From Acidobacteriota bacterium (GTDB taxonomy: Bacteria; Acidobacteriota; Thermoanaerobaculia; Gp7-AA8): a stretch of DNA of 64,000 bases. Where the stretch lies: positions 219,130 to 283,129 of the forward strand of contig JAJXWV010000047.1 in assembly GCA_021781455.1 (NCBI GenBank). Direction: 5' to 3'. Position numbers and translations under genes: made by a program. This document shows, one piece after another, positions 8,695-16,867 of the stretch (position 1 is its first letter; each line of letters begins with the position of its first letter). Below the pieces are notes generated by a model that was not told the origin of the DNA, did no database searches, and was given only the letters and a program-made list of their open reading frames with translations.

Positions 8695-9808
8695 TCAGAG
8701 CCTGTTCCAGGTCCGCGAGCAGGTCGTCGCGATGCTCGAGGCCGATCGACATGCGCAGCAGCGACTCGGAGGTCCGGCTGGTGGGCCCTTCGCTGGAGGC
8801 GCGGTGCTCGATGAGGCTCTCGGTGCCGCCCAGCGAGGTGGCCCGCGTGAACACCTTCACTTTCGAGGCCACGGCCAGGGCTTCGGCGCGGCCGCCTTTC
8901 ACCTCGAAGGAAAGCATCCCGCCGAAGTCGCTCATCTGCCGCGCCGCCACGTCGTGCCGCGGATGCGCGGAGAGGCCGGGGTAATGAACGACAGCCACGC
9001 GCGGGTGCTTCGACAGGAGCTCTGCGATGGCGCGCGCGTTTTCGCAATGGACCCGCATCCTCGCGCCGAGCGAGCGCAGGCCGCGCAGCACCAGCCAGGA
9101 GTTGAACGGCGAGGCCACGCCGCCGGTGATGTGGCGCGTGTGCATCGCCGCCTCGAAGAGAGAGCCGCGCCGTGCGAAGGCGAGCGATCCGCCCTGCACG
9201 TCGCTGTGGCCGCCGAGGTATTTCGTGGTGGATTGGAGAACGACGTCGGCGCCCAGCTCGATCGGACGCTGCAGGGCCGGCGTGGCGAACGTCCCGTCGA
9301 CGACCATCGTCGCTCCCCGCTCGTGTGCGATCCCCACGAGCGCCGCGATGTCGACGATCTTCATGAGCGGATTCGACGGAGTCTCGGCCCACAGCACCTT
9401 CGTCTGCGGCCGCATCGACCGTCGCACCGCATCGAGATCCTCCATGGCCACGAAATCGGCCGTGAGGCTCCAGTTCGGAAAGAAGTCGGTGGCCAGAATG
9501 CGAAAGCCGTAGTAGCAGTCGTCGGGAAAGAGCACGTGCGAGCCGGGCGCGAGCGACTGCAGGAGCGCCGAGCCTGCGGCCATGCCTGATCCGAAGACCA
9601 GCGCGCCCGCGGCCGAGTCGATGGCCGCCAGCGCCTCTTCCAGCCGCGACTGCGTCGGATTGGCGTCGCGCACGTAGCTGTAGCCGTGCGCAGGCTGCCC
9701 GTCGATCCCTCGCTCGAACGTGGTCGACAGATGAATCGGAGCAGCGATCGCCCCGGTTTCCGGATCGGGTTCGGCGCCGGCGTGGATGGCTTTGGTCTCG
9801 AAGTGCAT
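8687..9808 (-). CDS. PLP-dependent Cys/Met metabolism enzyme (cystathionine gamma-synthase/lyase family)
   Basis: A 373-residue fold-type I PLP enzyme of trans-sulfuration or methionine degradation. Visible: the N-terminal TKAIHAGAEPDPETGAIAAP, the PLP-phosphate tyrosine segment YSYVRDANPTQSRLE, SGMAAGSA, the aspartate region VVDGTFATPALQRP, and the Schiff-base lysine K196 in QSTTKYLGGHSD. The C-terminal family signature is SLGGTESLIEHRAS. Cystathionine gamma-synthase, gamma-lyase and methionine gamma-lyase cannot be separated here. The start is ATG 9808, five bases after a TAGAAT -10 box (9814-9819), so it is probably leaderless and divergently transcribed from the M50 protease gene. The final TGA comes from the adjoining heptad repeat. 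Confidence 0.9.
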   Translation of the reverse strand: MHFETKAIHAGAEPDPETGAIAAPIHLSTTFERGIDGQPAHGYSYVRDANPTQSRLEEALAAIDSAAGALVFGSGMAAGSALLQSLAPGSHVLFPDDCYYGFRILATDFFPNWSLTADFVAMEDLDAVRRSMRPQTKVLWAETPSNPLMKIVDIAALVGIAHERGATMVVDGTFATPALQRPIELGADVVLQSTTKYLGGHSDVQGGSLAFARRGSLFEAAMHTRHITGGVASPFNSWLVLRGLRSLGARMRVHCENARAIAELLSKHPRVAVVHYPGLSAHPRHDVAARQMSDFGGMLSFEVKGGRAEALAVASKVKVFTRATSLGGTESLIEHRASSEGPTSRTSESLLRMSIGLEHRDDLLADLEQALKS

Positions 9809-9813
9809 GAGGG

Positions 9814-9898
9814 ATTCTAGACCGCAGACCACAGACCACAGACCGCAGACCACAGACCACAGTCTGTGGTCTGTGGTCTGCCAACTGCGGTCTATGAT
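9814..9898. promoter_or_regulatory. Divergent leaderless promoters flanking a palindrome
   Basis: A TAGAAT -10 box on the minus strand (9814-9819) serves the PLP lyase. A TATGAT box on the plus strand (9893-9898) serves the M50 protease gene. They face outward from the two ends of the AGACCAC palindrome, which therefore supplies both -35 regions. Spacing to the start codons is 5 and 9 bases. No consensus -35 is evident. Confidence 0.65.
9818..9894. repeat. AGACCAC heptad inverted repeat
   Basis: Left arm 9818-9862 is tandem AGACCAC/AGACCGC units. The right arm 9863-9894 is GTCTGTG/GTCTGCG units with almost no loop. The outermost ends TAGACCGCAG and CTGCGGTCTA are exact complements. Confidence 0.92.
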
Positions 9899-9907
9899 CC
9901 CCCCAAC

Positions 9908-10576
9908 ATGATCCACCTCGGCTCCATCGGCAGGACCTCGATCGACATCGACCTCAGCTTCCTCATCATCATGGGGCTGTTCGTGGCCACGTTCTACAAC
10001 CGCGAAATCGGGCTGAAGTACGCGTTGCTGTGGGCGCCGGTGCTGTTCCTGAGTGTTCTTCTGCATGAGCTCGCGCACGCAGCGGCGATCGGTGCCTTCG
10101 GCTACGGGGCGAGCCAGATCATCCTCGGCGGCATGGGCGGCGTGACCATCAACCAGCGCCGAGCCCGGCCGTGGCAGGACATGATCATCAGCGCGGCCGG
10201 TCCCGCCTCCAGCTTCGTCATCGCCTGGTTGACTACGCTGGTCATGGTCAACGTGCCGATCGCCGGGCGCGATCCGATGCTCATCGCCTTCCTCCCGCTG
10301 CTGCAGAAGGCGAATGTCTGGTGGGGCATTTTCAACCTCATTCCGGTCAACCCGATGGACGGGGGTCACATCGTGCGCAACTTCCTGCGCATGTTCCTCA
10401 AGGAGCGCGCCGCTTTCGCGGTGGCGGTCTGGATCGCGATCATCGTCGGCGCGGCGATCGTGGCTCTCGGGATCTACATCGGCTTCTATCTGCTGGCCCT
10501 GCTGATCGCCTGGTACGTGTACATCAACATCCAGCAGTGGCGACAGTTCAGGAAGGGTGGATTCCCTGGGGAATAG
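9908..10576 (+). CDS. M50-family site-2 protease-like membrane protease
   Basis: A 222-residue integral-membrane zinc metalloprotease of the S2P/M50 family, which cleaves transmembrane substrates such as anti-sigma factors. The zinc motif HELAH is in the second helix (LFLSVLLHELAHAAAIGAFGYG) and the third ligand motif is NPMDGG (NLIPVNPMDGGHIVRN). About five or six membrane segments are visible. It resembles the compact group without PDZ or CBS domains. The start is ATG 9908, nine bases after a TATGAT -10 box. An upstream in-frame start would sit inside the repeat. No sigma factor is adjacent, so the substrate is unknown. Confidence 0.88.
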   Translation: MIHLGSIGRTSIDIDLSFLIIMGLFVATFYNREIGLKYALLWAPVLFLSVLLHELAHAAAIGAFGYGASQIILGGMGGVTINQRRARPWQDMIISAAGPASSFVIAWLTTLVMVNVPIAGRDPMLIAFLPLLQKANVWWGIFNLIPVNPMDGGHIVRNFLRMFLKERAAFAVAVWIAIIVGAAIVALGIYIGFYLLALLIAWYVYINIQQWRQFRKGGFPGE

Positions 10577-10593
10577 AAGGACACTCTGACCCG

Positions 10594-10650
10594 CCTGCGA
10601 TCTGGCATGTGCGATCTCCTGCGATCTGCGATCTGCCATCTGCGACCTGG
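10594..10650. repeat. TGCGATC heptad repeat
   Basis: Imperfect tandem TGCGATC units (period 7) in one orientation lie between the protease gene and the PAS/GGDEF/EAL gene. A TACAAT -10 box for the latter follows at 10683-10688. Confidence 0.75.
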
Positions 10651-10709
10651 ACCTCATCTCCCGTCGGGTCAGCAGGCGCTGATACAATAAATTCCAAAGT
10701 CTCACCCGA

Positions 10710-13700
10710 ATGTCGACCGATCCGGACATCCCCTCGTCCAAGCGTTTCTCGCGGCTGCTCGACGCGCGGCGTGGATTCGCGCGTCTGGTCGGCCAGCCGC
10801 GGAGGCGCCTGAGCCGGGCGGGGCGCACGACGATGGCCATTCTCCGGGCCCAGCAGGAAGCCACGCTCGACGGCATCCTGGTGGTCGACCTCACCGGCCG
10901 CGTCCTCTCGCACAATCGCCGCTTCCGAGAGATCTGGAATATCCCCGACGAGGTTGCCGCCCATGCCGACGACAGCGAGCTTCTCGGCTACGCCGCGAAT
11001 CTGGTGTCCGACTGGCCGTCGTTCATCGAGACGGTGCGCTATCTCTACGAACATCCGGACGAGATGCGCAGCGACGACCTGGTGCCGCTGAAGGACGGGC
11101 GGATTCTTTCCCGCGCCTCCATCCCCGTTCGCTCGCACGGGCGCATCGCCGGCCGGTCGTGGTACTTCCGCGACGTCACCGCGGAGAAGAAAGCCGAGAA
11201 GCTGCAGACGGCGCTGTTCCGCATCGCCCAGCTCACCCGCGAGTCGGAGGATCTCGACGACTTCTACGCCGCCATCCACGAGGTGATCGGCGGACTGATG
11301 GACGCCACCAACTTCTACATCGCCGAATACGAAGCGGCGCGCGACATCCTGGTGTTCCCCTACTTCGTCGACAAGTACGACAGGGCTCCGGAAGGGCGCG
11401 CGCCGGGAGGCGGGCTGACTTCGTACGTGCTGCGCACAGCCGAGCCGCTCCTGGCCACTCCCGAGAAGTTCCAGCAACTGATCGACGAGGGTGAGGTGCA
11501 GGCCATCGGCGCTCCTTCGGTGGACTGGATCGGAGCTCCGCTCAACACGGGCGACGAGACCTGGGGCGTGATGGGAATCCAGTCCTACGACGAGCAGGTC
11601 CGATATACCGAGAAGGACCTGGAGATCCTGGTGTTCGTGGCGCAGCACGTGGCCTCCGCCATCGAGCAGCGTCGCCGCAACGACGCCATCCGGGCCAGCG
11701 AGCGCCGATACCGGCAGATGTTCGAGAACAACCGCGCCGTCCAGATGATCATCGATCCCGACACTGGACAGATCCTCGACGCCAACGCTGCGGCGTGCGA
11801 GTTCTACGGCTACACGCGCGACCAGCTGCAATGGATGCACGTCTGGGACATCAACGTGGCCGGCGAAGTGACCATCCGAGCGGAAATGACACGAGCCACG
11901 ACCCAGGAGCGGAGCACCTTCGTCTTCCGCCACCTGCGCGCCAACGGCGAGGTGCGCGACGTCGAAGTCCATTCCGGCCCGATCGAGATCGGCGGCCGGC
12001 GCGTCCTCTATTCGATCGTTCACGACGTCACCGAGCGCCGGCGGGCAGAACAGGGCCTGCAGCAGTCGGAGGAGAAGTACCGCAGCATTTTCGAGTTCGC
12101 GCCGGTGGGCATCTACCAGGCCACCTCGGACGGGCAGCTGCTCACCGCAAACACGACCCTGGCCACCATGCTCGGCTACGACTCGCCCGACGAGCTGCTG
12201 GGCCTGAGCATGACCAACGACGTCTTCTTCAGCCGCGGCGAGCGCGAGGATCTGGTGCGCCGCTACGGCCTGGACGGCCTCCCCTCGAACTACGAGCTGC
12301 TCTGGAGACGGCGCGACGGCTCGCCGGTCTGGGTACAGCTCAACGCCCACGTCCTGCACTCCGCACGCGGCGAGGCGTGGGTGGAGGGCTTCGTCCACGA
12401 GATCACGGAGCGCAAGCTCGCCGAACAACGGCTCTCCACTGCCAACGCACAGCGAAAGGCCGTGCTCGATGCCGCCACGCGAGCCTCGATCATCGCCACC
12501 GACCCGGACGGCATCATCACGGTCTTCAACGCCGGCGCCGAGAGGATGCTCGGCTACACCGCCGAAGAGATGATCGGGAAGCGCTCGCTGGTCGACCTGC
12601 ACGTCGCTTCCGAGCTGCTCATCCACGGTTACGGCCTCAGCGGAGAGCTGCATGAGCCGCTGTCCGGATTTCCCGTGCTCGTCCACCGCGCCGCCACGCA
12701 CGGTCTGGAAGAACGCGAGTGGACCTATGTGAAGAAGGACGGCGAGCACCTGACCGTCCTGGTGTCGGTCACCGCGATCCGCGGCGAGGACGGGACGATC
12801 ACCGGATTCCTGCACGCCGGCACGGACGTCACGGAACGAAAGCGCGCCGAGGAGCTGCTGCGCAATCAGGCCGCGGCCATGACCGCCTCGATGGACGGCA
12901 TCGGCATCCTGAACGAGCGTCTCGAGTTCACGTATTCGAATGACGCGTTCGCCAAACTCTTCGGCTGTCCCTCGCCGGGTTCACTGATCGGCCGTTCGTT
13001 GTGCGACCTGTACGATCCGCCCGAGCAGGTCCGCTTCGTCACCGCCATCGTGCCGGTCGTCCACCAGAGCGGCCGCTGGCGCGGGGAGGCCACGGGCGTG
13101 CGCAGCGACGGCACGAACTTCCCGCAGGAAATCTCGCTGACCTCGATCGGCGGCGGCGGGATGGTGTGCGTGGTCCGCGACATCACCGAACGGACGTACG
13201 CCGAGGAGCAGATCAAGCACCTCGCCTATCACGATGCCCTGACCGCACTGCCGAACCGCCTTCTGTTCAAGGATCGCCTGACCGTGGCCATCTCCCAGGC
13301 GCAGCGCACGACCACCCGTCTTGCGGTGATGTTCCTCGATCTCGATCGCTTCAAGTTCATCAACGACTCCCTCGGCCACAACGTCGGCGATCATCTGCTG
13401 CAGGCCGTCGCCGAGCGCGTACGCACCTGCATCCGCGACAGCGACACTCTCTCCAGGCTGGGCGGCGACGAGTTCACCGTCCTGATCGGGAATCTCAACC
13501 GGCCCGAGGATGCCGCGGTCGTCGCCGAGAAAACCCTGGAGGCCGTGCGCCAGCCCTTCCACGTCGAAGGCCACGAGTTCTACATCAGCACCAGCGTCGG
13601 CATCAGCCTCTTCCCCGACGACGGCTCCGATGCCGAGACCCTGATCAAGAACGCCGACACGGCCATGTACCAGGCCAAAGAGCTCGGCCGCGACAACTAC

Positions 13701-14513
13701 CAGATGTTCAACGCCCACGTGAACCAGCGCTCGCTGCAGCGCATCGCCATGGAGCACGGACTGCGGCGAGCCCTGGCCAACGGCGAGCTGGAAGTGCAGT
13801 ACCAGCCGATCTTCGATTTCCGCACGGACCGCATCACCGGGATGGAAGCGCTCCTGCGCTGGCACAGCCCCGACATGGGGACGATTCCACCGGCCATGTT
13901 CATCCCCGTCGCGGAGACGACCGGCGTCATGGTCCCGATCGGCACGTGGGTGCTGCGCACGGCCTGCAAACAGGCGAAGGCGTGGCACGACGCAGGGTTC
14001 CGGAACCTGTCGCTGGCGGTGAATCTCTCCGTGACCCAGCTCCAGCAGGGCGATCTCGTCCAACGCGTGACGCAGATCCTCGACGAGACCGGCCTGCCGG
14101 CGCGCCTGCTCGAGCTGGAAATCACCGAGAGCAGCGCCATGCAGAGCCCGGAGTCGAGCATCCGCACTCTGTACGACCTGAAGAAGCTCGGCGTGCGCAT
14201 CTCGCTCGACGACTTCGGCACGGGGCATTCGTCGCTGAGCTACCTCAAACGCTTCCCCATCGACACGCTGAAGATCGACCAGTCGTTCGTGCGCGACATC
14301 AACGCCGATCCCGACACCGCGGCCATCGTCATGGCCATCATCGCCATGGCTCACAGCCTGCGGCTCAAGGTCGTCGCCGAGGGGGTGGAACTGAGCGAGC
14401 AGGCGGTCTTCCTGCGCCGCTATGGCTGCGACCAGATGCAGGGCTATCTGATCAAGCCACCGGTCACTGCGGACGTGTTCCTGGAGCTGATGGAGCAGAC
14501 GGTCGAGTCCTGA
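10710..14513 (+). CDS. Multi-PAS/GAF diguanylate cyclase-phosphodiesterase
   Basis: A 1267-residue cytoplasmic c-di-GMP enzyme. Order: PAS about 45-155, GAF about 165-320, then four PAS domains to about 840, GGDEF about 841-1000 and EAL about 1015-1260. The cyclase site is intact (RLGGDEF near 918) and carries the inhibitory I-site RDSD five residues before it. The phosphodiesterase site is also intact: EALLRW near 1046, LEITESS, DDFGTGHSSL, KIDQSFV, EGVE. Both activities are therefore possible, switched by ligand sensing in the PAS/GAF part. It has no membrane segment. The start is ATG 10710, 21 bases after TACAAT. A later ATG (10833) before the first PAS is an alternative. The stop TGA lies in a CCTGAGT word that matches the downstream heptads. 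Confidence 0.95.
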   Translation: MSTDPDIPSSKRFSRLLDARRGFARLVGQPRRRLSRAGRTTMAILRAQQEATLDGILVVDLTGRVLSHNRRFREIWNIPDEVAAHADDSELLGYAANLVSDWPSFIETVRYLYEHPDEMRSDDLVPLKDGRILSRASIPVRSHGRIAGRSWYFRDVTAEKKAEKLQTALFRIAQLTRESEDLDDFYAAIHEVIGGLMDATNFYIAEYEAARDILVFPYFVDKYDRAPEGRAPGGGLTSYVLRTAEPLLATPEKFQQLIDEGEVQAIGAPSVDWIGAPLNTGDETWGVMGIQSYDEQVRYTEKDLEILVFVAQHVASAIEQRRRNDAIRASERRYRQMFENNRAVQMIIDPDTGQILDANAAACEFYGYTRDQLQWMHVWDINVAGEVTIRAEMTRATTQERSTFVFRHLRANGEVRDVEVHSGPIEIGGRRVLYSIVHDVTERRRAEQGLQQSEEKYRSIFEFAPVGIYQATSDGQLLTANTTLATMLGYDSPDELLGLSMTNDVFFSRGEREDLVRRYGLDGLPSNYELLWRRRDGSPVWVQLNAHVLHSARGEAWVEGFVHEITERKLAEQRLSTANAQRKAVLDAATRASIIATDPDGIITVFNAGAERMLGYTAEEMIGKRSLVDLHVASELLIHGYGLSGELHEPLSGFPVLVHRAATHGLEEREWTYVKKDGEHLTVLVSVTAIRGEDGTITGFLHAGTDVTERKRAEELLRNQAAAMTASMDGIGILNERLEFTYSNDAFAKLFGCPSPGSLIGRSLCDLYDPPEQVRFVTAIVPVVHQSGRWRGEATGVRSDGTNFPQEISLTSIGGGGMVCVVRDITERTYAEEQIKHLAYHDALTALPNRLLFKDRLTVAISQAQRTTTRLAVMFLDLDRFKFINDSLGHNVGDHLLQAVAERVRTCIRDSDTLSRLGGDEFTVLIGNLNRPEDAAVVAEKTLEAVRQPFHVEGHEFYISTSVGISLFPDDGSDAETLIKNADTAMYQAKELGRDNYQMFNAHVNQRSLQRIAMEHGLRRALANGELEVQYQPIFDFRTDRITGMEALLRWHSPDMGTIPPAMFIPVAETTGVMVPIGTWVLRTACKQAKAWHDAGFRNLSLAVNLSVTQLQQGDLVQRVTQILDETGLPARLLELEITESSAMQSPESSIRTLYDLKKLGVRISLDDFGTGHSSLSYLKRFPIDTLKIDQSFVRDINADPDTAAIVMAIIAMAHSLRLKVVAEGVELSEQAVFLRRYGCDQMQGYLIKPPVTADVFLELMEQTVES

Positions 14514-14610
14514 GTGCGCCGGCTCATACGCTGGATCGCGCACCGATCGTCCCAACGCTGACGCATTGGGCTACTGAGATTCCGCCGCTCCGCGGCTGGA
14601 GGCGTGCCGC

Positions 14611-14704
14611 TCAGCACTCCGCACTCGGGACTCAGCACTCAGCACTCAGGACTCAGGACTCAGGACTCAGGACTCAGGACTCAGGACTCAGGACTCAGGA
14701 CTCA
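14611..14704. repeat. ACTCAGG/ACTCAGC heptad tandem array
   Basis: About twelve tandem heptads in one orientation, mostly ACTCAGG. A single opposite-strand remnant, CCTGAGT, sits at the PAS gene stop codon about 100 bases upstream. The 272-base gap (14514-14785) otherwise holds no gene, only this array and the operator. Confidence 0.9.
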
Positions 14705-14761
14705 ATCACACCGGGACGTGATGCCGCAATGAAACCGTTCTGTCACGGGTTCTGACCGCCG

Positions 14762-14787
14762 CGGTCATAAAATGACCGACCGGTCAT
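14762..14787 (+). promoter_or_regulatory. Three-half-site TetR operator over the tetR promoter and start
   Basis: Three copies of the 7-base half-site lie in alternating orientation: CGGTCAT 14762-14768, ATGACCG 14772-14778, CGGTCAT 14781-14787. They make two overlapping perfect palindromes with spacers of 3 and 2 bases. A TAAAAT -10 box (14768-14773) and the predicted start site fall inside, and the last half-site overlaps the ATG. This strongly suggests autorepression of the efflux operon by its own TetR regulator. Confidence 0.8.
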
Positions 14788-15430
14788 GACCAGAAGAATT
14801 GCAGTCGCCGCAGAATCGCCGAACCTCTGGGAAAGTCACAAGCGCCAGAGCATCCAGGACGCCGTCATCCGGCTCATGTGCCGCGAGGGCCTCCAGAACG
14901 TCACCATGGAGCGGGTGGCCCAGGAAGTCGGAATCGCCAAGGGCACCGTCTATCTCCACTACCGCGACAAGCAGCAGCTCCTCGAAGAAGTGAAGGACGC
15001 GGCGCTCGACCCGCTGGTGGAGCGCATCGCGGAAGTGGTCAGCGCCAGCAGCGCGCCCGAGCGAAAGCTGCTTGCCTATGCGCTCCGCTACCTCACCTAC
15101 TTCGACGACTCGCGCGACCTTTTCCGGATTCTTCTCTACGAGCGCCAGATGACGCGCACGACCAGCAAGCGTTATCAGACGGGGCGCTACCGAAAGCTCG
15201 TCGAGTTCGCCGCTGCCGCGATCCGCGAAGGAATCCGCGGCGGAGAGTTCCGGCACGTCGACGCTCACCTGGTGGCGGCGATGTTCGTCGACTCCATCGT
15301 GGCCATCGTCAACCAGCGCCTGCTCATCGACAAGCCGGCGCCGGTCGAGGACGACGCCGGACTGATCGCCGAGATCTTCATCCGCGGGCTGGCTGCCGAA
15401 TCGACGCAGAGGCGGAGGAGCGCGAAATGA
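14786..15430 (+). CDS. TetR-family repressor of the efflux operon
   Basis: A 214-residue TetR-type transcription factor. The helix-turn-helix is near residues 40-70 (TMERVAQEVGIAKGTVYLHY). The C-terminal part is helical with a short hydrophobic stretch typical of a ligand pocket. It is the first gene of a four-gene operon; its TGA overlaps the ATG of the tolC-like gene (ATGA), indicating translational coupling. The palindromic operator covers its promoter and start codon, so it most likely represses itself and the pump and releases DNA on binding a pump substrate. The inducer is unknown. Confidence 0.92.
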   Translation: MTRRIAVAAESPNLWESHKRQSIQDAVIRLMCREGLQNVTMERVAQEVGIAKGTVYLHYRDKQQLLEEVKDAALDPLVERIAEVVSASSAPERKLLAYALRYLTYFDDSRDLFRILLYERQMTRTTSKRYQTGRYRKLVEFAAAAIREGIRGGEFRHVDAHLVAAMFVDSIVAIVNQRLLIDKPAPVEDDAGLIAEIFIRGLAAESTQRRRSAK

Positions 15431-16860
15431 GGCGAATGCTCCTGCTCCTCGCTGCCGCTCTGGCCGGCTGCTCGACGCTGCAGTCTCCGGAATCACTGTT
15501 CACCCCCTCGCAGCACGTCGGCCCCGGCAGCTCGGCGGCGCCCGGCGTGCCGTGGGTGGCGCCGGCGTCCGCGGTTCCTCCCGCCGTCGAAAAGCAGATC
15601 ACCGCGAGCCTGCCGGCCGACGTGCATCCCGGCTCCGCGATCACCCTGGCGCAGGCCATCGACGTAGCCCTGGCGAACAACCCCGACACTCGCTCCACGT
15701 GGTTCGCCACACGCGCCGCCGAAGCGGCCCTCGGCAGTCGCCGCGCCGCATACCTGCCCGAGATCGACCTCGACGCCAGTCTCGCCCGTGGCCGCAGCGC
15801 GGGTTCGAAGGGCCCCGTCGTCGAAACCACCTACGGCACGTCGCTGGCGCTCACCTACCTGCTCTTCGATTTCGGAGGGCGGGCCGCGCAGGTGGAGGAA
15901 GCCCGCCAGTCCCTGATCGCTACGGCCTTCTCCCAGAACCAGACCATCCAGGACGTGGTTCTGCGGACGCAGCAGGCCTACTACGGATATCTCGACGCCA
16001 AGGCGCTCGTCGCCGCGCAGGCGGCCACGGTTCGGGAACGGCAGACCGGCCTCGATGCTGCGGATGCGCGCCACCACTCGGGCGTGGCCACGATCGCCGA
16101 CGTCCTGCAGGCGCGCACGGCCCTTTCCCAGGCGCAGCTGGCGCTGGAGTCATTCCAGGGAAGCCTGCGCAGCGCCGAAGGAACGCTGTCGAATGCCATG
16201 GGGCTGCCGGCCACCGCGCGCTTCGAGGCCGGCGACCTCCCGACCGATCTGCCGGTCGAGACGGTCTCGCAATCGGTCGACCAGCTCATCGCCCAGGCCG
16301 AAGCCGCGCGTCCGGACCTGGCCGCATCCCGCGCAGCCGTGCTCAATGCCCGCGCCCGCGTCCGCGAGGTTCGCTCGCAGGGCCTGCCGACGGTCGGCCT
16401 CTCCAGCGGCTTCGGACGCAGCTTCGTCGGCACTCCGGGAAGCACCTCGTTGACGACCTACTCGGCGGGCGTGGGATTGCGGTTCCCGCTCTTCACCGGA
16501 TTCAGAAACACCTACGACATCCGCCAGGCCGAAGCGATCGCGCAGGCCACACAGGAAGACACCCGCGGTCTGGCCGATCTGGTCGGGCTGCAGGTCTGGA
16601 ACAGCTACTACGCGCTCCAGACGGCGACGCAGCGCGTGCACACGAGCCGCGACCTGCTCGCCAGCGCCCAACAGTCCGTCGATGTCGAGGCCGGCCGATA
16701 CAAGGCGGGAGTGGGCAGCATCATCGACCTGCTCACTGCCGAAGCTGCTCTGGAAAACGCTCGCGCCCAGGAAGTGCAGTCGCGCGCCGACTGGCTCGTG
16801 GCCGTCGCTCAGCTCGCGCACGACACCGGAATGCTGGGACCACTGCAACAGGGGAAATGA
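15427..16860 (+). CDS. TolC-family outer-membrane efflux lipoprotein
   Basis: A 477-residue outer-membrane factor of the TolC/OprM type, forming the exit duct of the pump encoded downstream. A lipobox gives acylated C15 (LLAAALAGC). Two repeats of the TolC fold are visible: ITLAQAIDVALANNPDTRS with YLPEIDLDASLARG, and later EAARPDLAASRAAVLNARAR with GLPTVGLSSGFGRSF. Long coiled-coil helices separate them. The start ATG overlaps the tetR stop, and the next gene begins eight bases after the stop. A longer open frame upstream is a shadow of tetR. Confidence 0.93.
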   Translation: MRRMLLLLAAALAGCSTLQSPESLFTPSQHVGPGSSAAPGVPWVAPASAVPPAVEKQITASLPADVHPGSAITLAQAIDVALANNPDTRSTWFATRAAEAALGSRRAAYLPEIDLDASLARGRSAGSKGPVVETTYGTSLALTYLLFDFGGRAAQVEEARQSLIATAFSQNQTIQDVVLRTQQAYYGYLDAKALVAAQAATVRERQTGLDAADARHHSGVATIADVLQARTALSQAQLALESFQGSLRSAEGTLSNAMGLPATARFEAGDLPTDLPVETVSQSVDQLIAQAEAARPDLAASRAAVLNARARVREVRSQGLPTVGLSSGFGRSFVGTPGSTSLTTYSAGVGLRFPLFTGFRNTYDIRQAEAIAQATQEDTRGLADLVGLQVWNSYYALQTATQRVHTSRDLLASAQQSVDVEAGRYKAGVGSIIDLLTAEAALENARAQEVQSRADWLVAVAQLAHDTGMLGPLQQGK

Positions 16861-16867
16861 AGGACCA

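Noticed and set aside
10548..14555. Long minus-strand open frames under the PAS/GGDEF/EAL gene
   Set aside because: They are rich in Val, Asp, His and Arg in the manner of antisense frames of GC-rich genes, and the plus-strand gene has intact motifs throughout.
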